Positions 17,355 to 26,858 are shown, counted from the first letter of the stretch. The stretch is DNA of 64,000 nucleotides from Mycobacterium sp. UM_CSW (GCF_000455205.1 NZ_AUWQ01000007.1:20014-84013), one strand, 5' to 3'. The notes: generated by a model not told the origin, from the letters alone. Made by a program: numbers and translations.

Positions 17355-18247
17355 CGAAACACTTCCCGCAGAGCCGCGTCGATCGCGTCGGCGCGCGGGG
17401 CGCAGTCACCGGCGCCGGGCACCAGGGTGGCCAGCGCACCCGCGGCGCAGGCGCGGCGTAGCGCGGTCAGCCGCTCGGCCCGAGAGGCGTGGTTGGCGCA
17501 GGGGTCGCGCGGCCAGTTGGCGGCCATCACGCCGGCGAACACGTCGCCGGCGCCGGCGGTATCCAATGGCTTGACCGCAGGTGCGGGCACGTCGAATTCA
17601 CCGTCGGCTCCGCTGTAGCGTGCGCCGCGCGCGCCGAGGGTGACCACCAAATGGGTTGACCGCCAGGGCCATCTTTCGGCTTCGGCTTCGTTGGCGATGA
17701 CCACGTCGGCGGCGGCCGCCAGCTCGGCCAAGCCGTCGTCGAGTCGGCCGACGGGCGAGGCGTTGACGATGACGGCCGCCCCCGCCGAGCGGGCTTGGTG
17801 CGCCGCCGCCACCGCCGTCGGCACCGGAATCTCCAACTGCGTCAACAGCACATCGCAGCCGGCGATCACGTCGCGCGCTTGGGCGCCTGCCAGCGTCAGC
17901 CGCCCGTTGGCGCCGGGCGCCACCACGATGGTGTTTTCGGCGTTGGCATCGACCACGATGGCCGCCGTACCGCTTGGCCCCGGCACGGTGACCATCCCGT
18001 CGAGCCCAACGCCGTTGGCCCGCAGATGGGCCCGCAACCGTGCCGCGGCGGCGTCGTCGCCGAGCGCGCCGACGAACTGCACGTGCGCGCCCGCGCGCGC
18101 CGCCGCCACGGCCTGGTTGGCGCCCTTGCCGCCGGGGGCCGAGGTCAGCGACGACGCCAACACCGTCTCGCCCGGCCGCGGCAGGGCGTCGACGTCGAAC
18201 GTCAGGTCCATGTTCACGCTGCCGACCACGCAGACCCGCGCCATCAT
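17351..18247 (-). CDS. rbsK: Ribokinase, PfkB family
   Basis: A 298-residue sugar kinase that phosphorylates ribose, or a related sugar or nucleoside, at the 5 position. PfkB signatures are SVNMDLTFDVDALPRPGET near the N-terminus, the GGKGANQAVAAARAG glycine loop, and DTAGAGDVFAG with the catalytic Asp. No ribose transporter lies nearby. Two adjacent ATGs (18247, 18244) are equally possible starts; an ATG-less upstream extension to 18280 is not homologous. It is divergent from the cyclase gene across 155 nt and coupled to the downstream methyltransferase. Confidence 0.85.
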   Translation of the reverse strand: MMARVCVVGSVNMDLTFDVDALPRPGETVLASSLTSAPGGKGANQAVAAARAGAHVQFVGALGDDAAAARLRAHLRANGVGLDGMVTVPGPSGTAAIVVDANAENTIVVAPGANGRLTLAGAQARDVIAGCDVLLTQLEIPVPTAVAAAHQARSAGAAVIVNASPVGRLDDGLAELAAAADVVIANEAEAERWPWRSTHLVVTLGARGARYSGADGEFDVPAPAVKPLDTAGAGDVFAGVMAANWPRDPCANHASRAERLTALRRACAAGALATLVPGAGDCAPRADAIDAALREVFR

Positions 18248-18349
18248 GCCGACGTTAGTCGGGCCGAATTGGGCACACACAATGGCGGTGGCCGGCCCAT
18301 TGACGCTGATCCTTTTTCGGCAATCCCCAATATCGTGATGTCCGCGCGC

Positions 18350-18355
18350 TAGTCT
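18350..18355 (+). promoter_or_regulatory. Possible -10 element of the cyclase promoter
   Basis: TAGTCT fits the mycobacterial SigA -10 pattern TAnnnT and would place the transcript start near 18361-18362. That leaves a 40-nt leader containing the strong ribosome-binding site GGAAGGAGGGGG before the ATG at 18403. No good -35 hexamer is visible. Confidence 0.35.
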
Positions 18356-18402
18356 GCTGCGTGATCGGTGCTCAATCCGGTTGGAAGGAGGGGGAAAGGC
18401 AA

Positions 18403-20622
18403 ATGACGTTGACCGAGCCGAAAATGGCCGAACCGGCGTCTGAAAACCCGCCGGAATCCGCTCCCGAATCCGTATCGCCCGAAAAGCCGCGGCACGGTCC
18501 GCGTCCGCCCTTGGTGTGGCACCGCTTCCGCTTCGGCATCCAGTCCAAGATCCTCATCGCGATGCTCCTCTCGGGCATCCTCGGCGTGTCGGTGATCGGC
18601 CTCATCGGCGCGATATCCGGCCGCAACGCGCTGCGGCAGGTCGAGTCAGAGCGGCTGATCGAGTTGCGGGAGTCGCAGAAGAGGCAGGTGCAGGCGCTGT
18701 TCCGGGAGGTGACGAACTCCCTGATCGTCTACAGCGGCGGATTCAGCATCAACGAGGCCACGCTGTCGCTCACCGCGGGCTTCGAGCAGTTGGCCAACGC
18801 GCCGATCAGCCCGGCCCAGCAGCAGGCGCTGGTCAACTACTACGAGAACCAGATGATTGCGCCGATCAAAAAGGTGACCGGCGACTCGATCGATCTCAAT
18901 GCGGTCCTGCCGACTTCCCCGGCGCAGAAGTACGTGCAGGCGTACTACACCGCGCCGCCGAGACCGACCGCCGACTCGCTGCCGGTCGAGGACGCCGGCG
19001 ACGGGAGCGCGTGGACGGCGGCCAATGCGCGCTTCGATTTCTACATGCGCGGCATCGTCACCCGCTTCGATTATCGCGACGCCCTGCTGCTGGACATGCA
19101 GGGCAACGTCATCTATTCCGTCCGCAAGGGCCCCGACCTCGGGACGAATATCCTGACCGGTCCCTATCGGGAATCGAATTTGAAGGACGCCTACCAGAAG
19201 GCGCTGCGTTCCAATGACGTGGATTTCGTCTGGATCACCGACTTTCAGCCGTACCAGCCGGCGCTCGATGCACCCAACGCGTGGGTGGTCTCACCGGTCG
19301 GAATGAACGGCAAGATGGTTGGTGTCATGGCCTTCCCGGTGCCGATCGCGAAGATCAACAACATCATGACCGCGGGCAGACACTGGGAAGCCGCCGGCAT
19401 GGGCGCGGCGACCGAGACCTATCTGGCCGGCCCCGACGGTCTGATGCGTTCGGATTCGCGCGAATTCCTGCAGGACCCCGAGCAATACAAGCGGGACGCG
19501 ATCGCCGCCGGTACCGCACCCGAAGTCGTGGAAAAGGCGATCCGGTTGGGCGGCACGACGTTGGTGCAACCGGTCACTACCGCGGGTTTTCGCGCTGCGC
19601 AGCGCGGGGAGTCGGGCACCATGAGCGCCACCGATTACTTGGGCAATAAGGAATTGGAAGCGTATGCGCCACTGGATATTCCCGATTCCAACCTGCACTG
19701 GTCGATCCTGGCCACTCGCGACGACTCGGACGCTTTCGCGCGGCTGGGCAGGTTCAGCAAGACGCTCGTTATCGCGGTGACCACGCTGGTGTTCGTCATA
19801 AGCGTGGCCTCGATGCTCATCGCCGGGGCGGCGATGCGGCCGGTTCGGCGCCTGGAGGAGGGCACCCGAAAGATCAGCTCCGGCGACTACGACGTCAACA
19901 TTCCGGTGATGACCCGCGACGAAATCGGCGACCTCACGGCGGCTTTCAACGAGATGAGCCGGAACCTTGCAATCAAGGAGGAGCTGCTCAACGAGCAGCG
20001 CAACGAAAACAATCGCCTGCTGCTGGCGCTGATGCCGGAGTCGCTCGTCCAGCGGTATCGCGAGGGTGAGGCGACCATCGCGCAGAAGCACCAGGACGTC
20101 GCGATCATCTTCGCGGACATCGCCGGGCTGGACGAGCTTTCCAACGATCTTTCCGGCGACGAACTGGTGGGGATCGTCGACGAGCTGTTCCGGCAGTTCG
20201 ATTCGGCCGCGGAAACCCTTGGCGTCGAACGGATCCGCACCTTCCACAACGGGTACCTCGCCACCTGCGGGGTGATTACGCCACGATTGGACAGCATTCA
20301 CCGAACCGTTGACTTCGCCGTCGAGATGCGCCGCATCATCGAACGGTTCAACAGCCAGACCGGCCACGACTTGGGCCTTCGGGTCGGCATCAACACTGGA
20401 AACGTCATCAGCGGGCTGGTCGGCCGATCGAGCCTCGTCTACGACATGTGGGGCGCCGCGGTGAGCCTGGCCTCCCAGATGCACAGGGGCGCACCGCAGC
20501 CCGGCATCTACGTCAGCACCCCGGTGTACGAGGCCATGCGCGACGTGCGGCACTTCACGCCCGCGGGCACGATCTCGGTGGGCGGCACCGAGCAGGCGAT
20601 GTACCGGTTGTCGGAACGATGA
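18403..20622 (+). CDS. Membrane-bound class III adenylate cyclase homologue with degenerate catalytic site (Rv2435c-like)
   Basis: A 739-residue membrane sensor. A disordered Pro/Glu-rich N-terminus is followed by TM1 (about 50-72), a large extracytoplasmic sensor region, TM2 (about 454-478), a HAMP domain (to about 530) and a cyclase homology domain. The first metal Asp (D572 in FADIAG) and adenine-selecting Asp (D681 in YDMWG) are kept. Others are not: the usual Lys...Gly-Asp is R612...H615-N616, the transition-state Asn is Ser688 and the Arg is Gln692. It is therefore probably not an active cyclase, or a very weak one. ATG at 18403 has a strong GGAAGGAGGGGG. It overlaps the MscS-like gene (ATGA). 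Confidence 0.85.
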   Translation: MTLTEPKMAEPASENPPESAPESVSPEKPRHGPRPPLVWHRFRFGIQSKILIAMLLSGILGVSVIGLIGAISGRNALRQVESERLIELRESQKRQVQALFREVTNSLIVYSGGFSINEATLSLTAGFEQLANAPISPAQQQALVNYYENQMIAPIKKVTGDSIDLNAVLPTSPAQKYVQAYYTAPPRPTADSLPVEDAGDGSAWTAANARFDFYMRGIVTRFDYRDALLLDMQGNVIYSVRKGPDLGTNILTGPYRESNLKDAYQKALRSNDVDFVWITDFQPYQPALDAPNAWVVSPVGMNGKMVGVMAFPVPIAKINNIMTAGRHWEAAGMGAATETYLAGPDGLMRSDSREFLQDPEQYKRDAIAAGTAPEVVEKAIRLGGTTLVQPVTTAGFRAAQRGESGTMSATDYLGNKELEAYAPLDIPDSNLHWSILATRDDSDAFARLGRFSKTLVIAVTTLVFVISVASMLIAGAAMRPVRRLEEGTRKISSGDYDVNIPVMTRDEIGDLTAAFNEMSRNLAIKEELLNEQRNENNRLLLALMPESLVQRYREGEATIAQKHQDVAIIFADIAGLDELSNDLSGDELVGIVDELFRQFDSAAETLGVERIRTFHNGYLATCGVITPRLDSIHRTVDFAVEMRRIIERFNSQTGHDLGLRVGINTGNVISGLVGRSSLVYDMWGAAVSLASQMHRGAPQPGIYVSTPVYEAMRDVRHFTPAGTISVGGTEQAMYRLSER

Positions 20623-22025
20623 TGAACGCCTGGAACTCCTCGTGGTTCTACTGGGCGATCGGCATCGCGATCGGGTTCCCGGTCGGGCTGATTTTCCTTA
20701 CCGAGCTGCACCACGCGCTGGTCCGCCGGAACAGCCGCGTTGCGAGGCAGGTTGGCCTGCTGCGCAATTACCTGTTCCCCCTCGTTGCGCTCTTGCTGCT
20801 GCTCGTCAAGGCGTCGCAGATTCCCGCCGGGGAGGTGCCGGTGCGGCTCCTCACCACGGTTTTCGGCTTCCTGGTGCTGGTGCTGATGCTGTCCGGGCTC
20901 AACGCCACCGTTTTCGAAGGCGCGCCCGAAGACAGCTGGCGGGCGCGGATGCCCGCCATCTTCCTCGACGTCGCGCGTTTCGCGATGATCGGCGTCGGGC
21001 TGGTTCTGATCCTGTCGTATATCTGGGGCGTCCGGGTCGGCGGCCTGTTCACCGCGCTGGGTGTCACATCGGTCGTCATCGGCCTGATGCTGCAGAACTC
21101 CGTCGGCCAGATCGTGTCGGGCTTGTTCATGCTCTTCGAGCAGCCGTTCCGGATCAACGATTGGCTGGACACCGGCACCGCGAAGGGACGTGTCGTCGAG
21201 GTGAACTGGCGGGCCGTCCACATCGACACCGGCAGCGGAATGCGCGTCACGCCCAACTCGGTGCTGGCCACCACGGCGTTCACCAACCTCAGCCGGCCGG
21301 CGGGCACCCACAAGCTGGCCATGACGACCACGTTTTCCCCCGCCGACCCGCCCGACCGGGTGTGCGCCATGCTGACGCGCGTGGCCCTTGGGCTGCCACA
21401 GCTGAAGGCCGACACGGTGCCCCGCTCGGTACCCGTCGGCGGCGGCGAATACCGCACCTCCATCGGGCTGACCTCGCCCGCGGACGACGGCGCCGCGAAA
21501 GCGACCTTCCTGCGCTGGGTCTGGTACGCCGCACGGCGCGAAGACCTGCACCTGGACAACAGCGACGACGACTACTCGACCCCCGAACGCGTGGAGAAGG
21601 CGCTGCGCACGGTGGTGGCGCCGGCGTTGCGGCTGAACGCCGACGAACAACGCTCGCTGCATTCGTGCGCGAAACTCGTCCGCTACGGTGCGGACGAAAC
21701 CGTGGAATACGCCGGTCAGATTCCGGGCGGGATGACGTTTTTGGTCGAGGGCCGCGTGCAGCTGACCGCGATGGCCGACGACGGGTCGATCGTCCCGATC
21801 AGCACCCTGCTCGAGGGCTCGTTCCTCGGGCTGACCGCGCTGACCCGGCAGCCGAACATGGCGAGCGCGTATGCGCTCGACGAGGTGACCGCGCTGGAGA
21901 TCGACCGCGAACACATCGAGCACCTGGTGATGCGTGAACCGTTGCTGCTACAGAACTTCGGCCACATCCTCGAAGAGCGGCAAAGCAAAGTGCGGCAGGC
22001 GCGGCGCGGCGAGCGGGTCGCGTGA
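20619..22025 (+). CDS. MscS-like mechanosensitive channel with C-terminal cyclic-nucleotide-binding-like domain (Rv2434c-like)
   Basis: A 468-residue inner-membrane protein. Four hydrophobic segments occupy about 8-180. The MscS pore-lining and beta domain follow: GVTSVVIGLMLQNSVGQIVSGL, then the FEQPFRINDW motif and VNWRAVHIDTGSGMRVTPNSVL. A CNBD-type beta roll covers about 345-450. In its phosphate-binding cassette the usual Glu is Leu405 and the usual Arg is Met414, so classical cAMP binding looks lost. Translation is coupled to the cyclase homologue by an ATGA overlap, suggesting a two-protein unit in which the sensor gates the channel. A second ATG at 20622 is an alternative start. Confidence 0.85.
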   Translation: MMNAWNSSWFYWAIGIAIGFPVGLIFLTELHHALVRRNSRVARQVGLLRNYLFPLVALLLLLVKASQIPAGEVPVRLLTTVFGFLVLVLMLSGLNATVFEGAPEDSWRARMPAIFLDVARFAMIGVGLVLILSYIWGVRVGGLFTALGVTSVVIGLMLQNSVGQIVSGLFMLFEQPFRINDWLDTGTAKGRVVEVNWRAVHIDTGSGMRVTPNSVLATTAFTNLSRPAGTHKLAMTTTFSPADPPDRVCAMLTRVALGLPQLKADTVPRSVPVGGGEYRTSIGLTSPADDGAAKATFLRWVWYAARREDLHLDNSDDDYSTPERVEKALRTVVAPALRLNADEQRSLHSCAKLVRYGADETVEYAGQIPGGMTFLVEGRVQLTAMADDGSIVPISTLLEGSFLGLTALTRQPNMASAYALDEVTALEIDREHIEHLVMREPLLLQNFGHILEERQSKVRQARRGERVA

Positions 22026-22059
22026 GCCGCCCGCTCTGACCTGGCCCGCTAAGGACCGT

Positions 22060-22072
22060 TACCCTGGATAAA
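22060..22072 (+). promoter_or_regulatory. Candidate leaderless promoter for proA
   Basis: TACCCT at 22060-22065 fits the TAnnnT -10 pattern and ends 6 nt before the A of the proA ATG at 22072, the normal distance to a transcript start. No ribosome-binding site precedes the ATG, consistent with a leaderless mRNA, a class common in mycobacteria. Confidence 0.45.
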
Positions 22073-23319
22073 TGAGTCTGCAAGCTCCGACGCGCCCCGA
22101 CTTGCGCCGGGAGGTCCACGACGCCGCGCGCCGCGCCCGGGTCGCCGCCCGCGCGCTGGCGTTGTTGCCGACCGTCGCCAAGGACGCGGCGCTGCAGTCG
22201 GCCGCCGACGCGATAGGCGCCCACACCGAGCGGATCCTGGCGGCCAACGCCGAAGACCTCGACGCCGCCCGGGCCGCCGGCACCCCCGCCGCGATGCTCG
22301 ACCGGTTGGCCCTGGACCGCAAGCGCGTCGACGGAATCGCCGCCGGCCTGCGCCAGGTCGCCGGGCTGCCCGACCCCGTCGGCGAGGTGCTGCGCGGCTA
22401 CACCCTGCCCAACGGGCTGCACCTGCGCCAGCAGCGGGTCCCGCTCGGCGTGGTCGGCATGATCTACGAGGGCCGGCCGAACGTCACGGTCGACGCGTTC
22501 GGGCTGGCGCTCAAGTCGGGCAACGCGGTGCTGCTGCGCGGCAGCTCGTCGGCGGCGAAGTCCAACCAGGCCCTCGTCGACGTGCTGCGCGGATCGCTGG
22601 TCAGCGAGGACCTGCCCGCCGACGCGGTTCAGCTGCTGTCGGCCGCCGATCGATCCACGGTGACCCACCTGATCCAGGCGCGCGGACTGGTCGACGTGGT
22701 GATCCCGCGCGGCGGAGCGAGCCTGATCGACGCGGTGGTGCGCGACGCCCGGGTGCCCACCATCGAGACCGGTGTCGGCAACTGCCACGTGTACGTGCAC
22801 GAGTCCGCCGACCTCGACGTGGCGGAACGGATCCTGCTGAACTCCAAGACCCGTCGGCCCAGCGTCTGCAACGCCGCCGAGACGCTGCTGGTCGACACCG
22901 CGATCGCGGGGACGGCCATGCCCAGGCTGGTCGGCGCCCTGCAGGACGCGGGGGTGACGGTTCACCTGGACGCGGGTGAGGACGACCTGCGTCGCGAATA
23001 CCTGTCTTTGGACATCGCGGTGGCCGTCGTCGACGGCGTCGACGCGGCGATCGCCCACATCAACGAGTACGGCACCGGGCACACCGAGGCCATCGTGACA
23101 ACGAATATGGCTGCGGCTCAACGGTTCAGCGACGGAGTCGACGCGGCCGCGGTGATGGTCAACGCTTCGACGGCCTTCACCGACGGCGAGCAGTTCGGGT
23201 TTGGCGCCGAGATCGGCATCTCCACGCAGAAGCTGCATGCGCGCGGCCCGATGGGGTTGCCGGAACTGACCTCGACCAAGTGGATCGCGTGGGGAGACGG
23301 GCAGACCCGCCCGGCCTGA
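22072..23319 (+). CDS. proA: Gamma-glutamyl phosphate reductase
   Basis: A 415-residue cytosolic enzyme of proline synthesis. It reduces gamma-glutamyl phosphate to glutamate semialdehyde with NADPH after ProB. It is an aldehyde-dehydrogenase-superfamily fold with [35 protein letters not shown], the catalytic Cys266 in [13 protein letters not shown] and [12 protein letters not shown]. Length matches the family. It follows the MscS gene by 46 nt, probably with its own leaderless promoter. In M. tuberculosis the ahpC/ahpD and PE25/PPE41 genes lie between these two genes; here they are absent. Confidence 0.95.
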   Translation: MSLQAPTRPDLRREVHDAARRARVAARALALLPTVAKDAALQSAADAIGAHTERILAANAEDLDAARAAGTPAAMLDRLALDRKRVDGIAAGLRQVAGLPDPVGEVLRGYTLPNGLHLRQQRVPLGVVGMIYEGRPNVTVDAFGLALKSGNAVLLRGSSSAAKSNQALVDVLRGSLVSEDLPADAVQLLSAADRSTVTHLIQARGLVDVVIPRGGASLIDAVVRDARVPTIETGVGNCHVYVHESADLDVAERILLNSKTRRPSVCNAAETLLVDTAIAGTAMPRLVGALQDAGVTVHLDAGEDDLRREYLSLDIAVAVVDGVDAAIAHINEYGTGHTEAIVTTNMAAAQRFSDGVDAAAVMVNASTAFTDGEQFGFGAEIGISTQKLHARGPMGLPELTSTKWIAWGDGQTRPA

Positions 23320-23347
23320 CGTCCAAAGCCTTAGGAGACCTGACATC

Positions 23348-24223
23348 GTGAGTGTGCCCGCCCGGCCGGCGCCGCTGTTCGCCGACATCGACGACGTCTC
23401 GCGGCGGTTGGCCGAGACCGGCTACCTACCCGACACCGCCACCGCGACGGCCGTATTCCTGGCCGACCGGCTCGGCAAGCCGCTGCTGGTGGAGGGTCCG
23501 GCCGGCGTCGGCAAGACCGAGCTGGCCCGCGCCGTCGCACAGGCCACCGGCTCGGGCCTGGTGCGCCTGCAGTGCTACGAGGGCGTCGACGAGGCCCGCG
23601 CGCTCTACGAGTGGAATCACGCCAAGCAGATCCTGCGGATCCAGGCCGGCTCCGGGGACTGGGACCAGACCAAGGACGACGTGTTCAGCGAGGAGTTCTT
23701 GCTTTCGCGGCCGCTGCTGACCGCCATCCGGCGGAGCGAGCCGACGGTGCTGCTGATCGACGAGACGGACAAGGCCGACATCGAGATCGAGGGATTGCTG
23801 CTCGAGGTGCTGTCCGACTTCGCCGTGACCGTGCCCGAACTGGGCACGATCGTCGCGGAGCGGGCGCCGTTCGTGGTGCTGACTTCCAACGCCACCCGTG
23901 AACTGTCCGAGGCGCTCAAGCGGCGCTGCCTGTTCCTGCACATCGACTTCCCGAGCCCCGACCTGGAGCGGCGCATCCTGTTGTCCCGGGTTCCCGACCT
24001 GCCGGCGCACCTGGCCGAGGAATTGGTGCGCATCATCGGGGTGCTGCGCGGAATGCAGCTGAAGAAGGTGCCGTCCATCGCCGAGACCATCGACTGGGGC
24101 CGCACGCTGCTCGCGTTGGGCCTGGACACCATCGACGACGCGGTTGTCGCCGCCACGCTCGGCGTGGTGCTCAAGCATCAATCCGACCAGCAACGCGCCG
24201 CGGGAGAACTGAGGCTCAACTGA
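23348..24223 (+). CDS. MoxR-type AAA+ ATPase (Rv2426c-like)
   Basis: A 291-residue AAA+ ATPase. Walker A GPAGVGKTEL is at about residue 52, Walker B VLLIDETDKAD at about 138, followed by a sensor 1 region VLTSNATRELSEALKRRC. MoxR ATPases act as chaperones that insert cofactors or activate enzymes together with a VWA-domain partner, which is the next gene, overlapping by 1 nt. The partner family is CoxE-like, hinting at maturation of a molybdenum or other metalloenzyme encoded elsewhere. GTG start at 23348, 28 nt after proA. Confidence 0.87.
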   Translation: MSVPARPAPLFADIDDVSRRLAETGYLPDTATATAVFLADRLGKPLLVEGPAGVGKTELARAVAQATGSGLVRLQCYEGVDEARALYEWNHAKQILRIQAGSGDWDQTKDDVFSEEFLLSRPLLTAIRRSEPTVLLIDETDKADIEIEGLLLEVLSDFAVTVPELGTIVAERAPFVVLTSNATRELSEALKRRCLFLHIDFPSPDLERRILLSRVPDLPAHLAEELVRIIGVLRGMQLKKVPSIAETIDWGRTLLALGLDTIDDAVVAATLGVVLKHQSDQQRAAGELRLN

Positions 24224-25668
24224 TGGCCGCCCGCCGCATCCGCCCCAGCCGCCCGCTCGCCCCGCACGGGTTGCCGGGCCACCTGGTCGGCTTCGTGGAA
24301 GCGCTTCGCGCGCAAGGCATTTCGGTGGGCCCGTCGGAGACGGTGGACGCCGGGCGGGTGATGGCCACCCTCGGCCTGGCCGATCGTGAGGTGTTGCGGG
24401 AGGGGATCGCCTGCGCCGTGCTGCGCCGCCCCGACCACCGCGAAACCTACGACGCCATGTTCGACCTGTGGTTCCCCGCCGCGCTGGGCGCCCGCGCGGT
24501 GGTCACCGAGGAGGAGGCCGGCGAGGCCAAGGACGGCGCCCTGCCGCCCGACGACGTCGAGGCGATGCGCCAGATGCTGCTGGAGCTGCTCACCGAAAAC
24601 CCCGAACTGGCCGACATGGACGAGCGTCTCGTCGCGATGATCGCCCGGATCGTGGAGGCCTACGGCAAATACAGTTCCAGCCGCGGCCCGTCGTTCTCGT
24701 CGTATCAGGCGCTCAAGGCGATGGCGCTGGACGAATTGGAGGGCAAGCTGCTGGCGGGACTGCTCGCGCCGTACGGCGACGAGCCCACGCCCACCCAGGA
24801 GCAGATCGCCAAAGCGCTGGCGGCCCAGCGAATCACGCAGCTGCGCAAGATGGTCGACGCCGAGACCAAGCGGCGCACCGCCGAGCAGTTGGGTCGCGAC
24901 CACGTCCAGATGTACGGCATCCCACAGCTTTCGGAGAACGTCGAGTTCCTGCGCGCATCCGGCGAGCAGCTGCGCCAGATGCAACGGGTGGTGGCGCCGC
25001 TGGCCCGCACCCTGGCGACCCGGTTGGCCGCGCGCCGGCGGCGCTCTCGCGCCGGGACCATCGACCTGCGCAAGACGCTGCGCAAGTCCATGTCCACCGG
25101 CGGGGTGCCGATCGACGTGGTGCTGGCCAAGCCCCGCCCGGCCCGGCCGGAACTGGTTGTGCTGTGCGATGTCTCGGGCTCGGTCGCCGGGTTCAGCCAC
25201 TTCACCCTGCTGCTGGTGCACGCCCTGCGGCAGCAGTTTTCCCGGGTTCGGGTCTTCGCGTTCATCGACACGACCGACGAGGTGACCCACATGTTCGGCC
25301 CGGAAGCCGACCTGGCCGTGGCGATTCAGCGGATCACCCGTGAGGCCGGCGTGTACAGCCGCGACGGGCACTCCGACTACGGCAACGCGTTCGTCTCGTT
25401 CCTGCAGGCGCACCCGAACGCGCTGTCGCCGCGCAGCTCGCTGCTGGTGCTCGGCGACGGGCGCACCAACTACCGCGACCCGGCCATCGATGTGCTCGTC
25501 GACATGGTGACCGCCAGCCGCCACGCGCACTGGCTCAACCCCGAACCCAAGCACCTGTGGGGCAGCGGCGACTCAGCGGTGCCGCGCTACCAAGAGGTCA
25601 TCACGATGCACGAATGCCGCTCCGCCAAGCAGTTGGCGGCGGTGATCGACCAACTGCTGCCGGTGTAG
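24223..25668 (+). CDS. VWA-domain protein, CoxE-like (Rv2425c-like)
   Basis: A 481-residue cytosolic protein. The N-terminal two-thirds is helical with charged segments. The C-terminal third is a von Willebrand A domain with the metal site D316-V-S318-G-S320 in CDVSGSVAG, followed by the later conserved Thr/Asp positions (FIDTTDEV, VLGDGRTNYRDP). Together with the preceding MoxR ATPase this is the classical MoxR-VWA chaperone pair. The ATG shares its A with the TGA of the ATPase gene, so translation is coupled. Confidence 0.86.
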   Translation: MAARRIRPSRPLAPHGLPGHLVGFVEALRAQGISVGPSETVDAGRVMATLGLADREVLREGIACAVLRRPDHRETYDAMFDLWFPAALGARAVVTEEEAGEAKDGALPPDDVEAMRQMLLELLTENPELADMDERLVAMIARIVEAYGKYSSSRGPSFSSYQALKAMALDELEGKLLAGLLAPYGDEPTPTQEQIAKALAAQRITQLRKMVDAETKRRTAEQLGRDHVQMYGIPQLSENVEFLRASGEQLRQMQRVVAPLARTLATRLAARRRRSRAGTIDLRKTLRKSMSTGGVPIDVVLAKPRPARPELVVLCDVSGSVAGFSHFTLLLVHALRQQFSRVRVFAFIDTTDEVTHMFGPEADLAVAIQRITREAGVYSRDGHSDYGNAFVSFLQAHPNALSPRSSLLVLGDGRTNYRDPAIDVLVDMVTASRHAHWLNPEPKHLWGSGDSAVPRYQEVITMHECRSAKQLAAVIDQLLPV

Positions 25669-25689
25669 ACGGCGCGGCTTTATCCGCCG

Positions 25690-25749
25690 AGCGTCACGCT
25701 GGCGTGGCCGTCGGCGCCCAGCGCCACGCTGGCGTGACTCTCGGCGCGG
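25690..25749. repeat. Two tandem copies of a 30-nt intergenic repeat
   Basis: Two adjacent, imperfect 30-nt units, each containing the self-complementary core CACGCTGGCGTG (25695-25706 and 25725-25736) and ending in a CTCGGCG/GTCGGCG stretch. Each core can fold into a short hairpin, and the outer GTCACGC...GCGTGAC also pair. It lies between the VWA gene and nadD. It resembles dispersed intergenic repeats of mycobacteria; whether it also ends transcription is uncertain. Confidence 0.6.
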
Positions 25750-25806
25750 TGGGGCCGCTAGCTGGGGAATCGGTGCCGCTGTTGAGCTCAAGTAAGCTGG
25801 CAAATC

Positions 25807-26466
25807 GTGCAAAAGCAGCTTCGCCGGCTCGGGGTGATGGGTGGGACGTTCGACCCCATCCATTACGGCCACCTGGTGGCCGCCAGCGAGGTCGCCGACC
25901 TGTTCGACCTGGACCAGGTGGTCTTCGTGCCCAGCGGCCAGCCCTGGCAGAAGAGCCGGCAGGTTTCCGCCGCCGAGGACCGTTATCTGATGACGGTGAT
26001 CGCGACGGCGTCCAACCCGCGGTTCTCGGTGAGCCGCGTCGACATCGACCGCGCCGGGCCCACCTACACCCGCGACACGCTGGCCGACCTGCACGCGCTG
26101 AACCCCGAATCGCAGCTGTACTTCATCACCGGTGCGGACGCGCTCGAGTCGATCCTGTCGTGGCAGGGCTGGGAGGAGCTGTTCGGGTTGGCGCGCTTCA
26201 TCGGCGTCAGCCGTCCCGGATATGAGCTGCGCCGCGAACACGTCACCGGCGTCCTCGGCGAGCTCACCGAGGACGCGCTGACCCTCGTGGAGGTTCCGGC
26301 GCTGGCGATCTCGTCGACCGACTGCCGCCGGCGCGCCGAGGAGGGCCGCCCGCTGTGGTACCTGATGCCCGACGGTGTGGTGCAGTACGTGTCGAAGCGT
26401 CGCCTGTACCGAACGGCCGAACCCAATACGCGCCCAACGACATTCGCGGCGGGAAACAACACGTGA
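25807..26466 (+). CDS. nadD: Nicotinate-nucleotide adenylyltransferase
   Basis: A 219-residue cytosolic enzyme that joins nicotinate mononucleotide and ATP to give nicotinate adenine dinucleotide, the substrate of NadE, encoded 18 kb to the left. It has the nucleotidyltransferase signature [12 protein letters not shown] (HxGH) at the N-terminus and the ISSTDCRRR motif near the C-terminus. GTG start at 25807. It heads an overlapping run nadD-rsfS-gpgP-octT; the rsfS GTG lies within its stop (GTGA). Confidence 0.93.
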   Translation: MQKQLRRLGVMGGTFDPIHYGHLVAASEVADLFDLDQVVFVPSGQPWQKSRQVSAAEDRYLMTVIATASNPRFSVSRVDIDRAGPTYTRDTLADLHALNPESQLYFITGADALESILSWQGWEELFGLARFIGVSRPGYELRREHVTGVLGELTEDALTLVEVPALAISSTDCRRRAEEGRPLWYLMPDGVVQYVSKRRLYRTAEPNTRPTTFAAGNNT

Positions 26467-26858
26467 CCGCCACCCAGGAAGCCATCGACATGGCCACGGT
26501 GGCGGCCGGCGCGGCCGCCTCGAAACTCGCCAACGACGTACTCGTCATCGACGTCTCGAGCCAGCTGGTGATCACGGACTGCTTCGTCATCGCCTCGGCG
26601 TCCAACGAGCGGCAGGTCAACGCCATCGTCGACGAGGTCGAGGAGAAGATGCGCAAGGCCGGCTACCGCCCGGCGCGGCGCGAGGGCGCCCGGGAAGGCC
26701 GCTGGACCCTGCTCGACTACCGCGACATCGTCGTGCACATCCAGCACCAGGACGACCGGAACTTCTACGCGCTGGACCGGCTGTGGGGCGACTGCCCAGT
26801 GATCTCGGTGGACCTCGACGACCCGGAAGGTCCTGCAGACTCGGCGAGCGCGCGATGA
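26463..26858 (+). CDS. rsfS: Ribosomal silencing factor RsfS
   Basis: A 131-residue RsfS/DUF143 protein. It binds ribosomal protein L14 on the 50S subunit and blocks joining with 30S when nutrients are low. It shows the family core [22 protein letters not shown], then [20 protein letters not shown] and [10 protein letters not shown]. The GTG at 26463 overlaps the nadD stop by 4 nt; longer in-frame extension inside nadD is not homologous. It sits in the usual nadD-rsfS order and overlaps gpgP by 4 nt (ATGA). Confidence 0.92.
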   Translation: MTATQEAIDMATVAAGAAASKLANDVLVIDVSSQLVITDCFVIASASNERQVNAIVDEVEEKMRKAGYRPARREGAREGRWTLLDYRDIVVHIQHQDDRNFYALDRLWGDCPVISVDLDDPEGPADSASAR

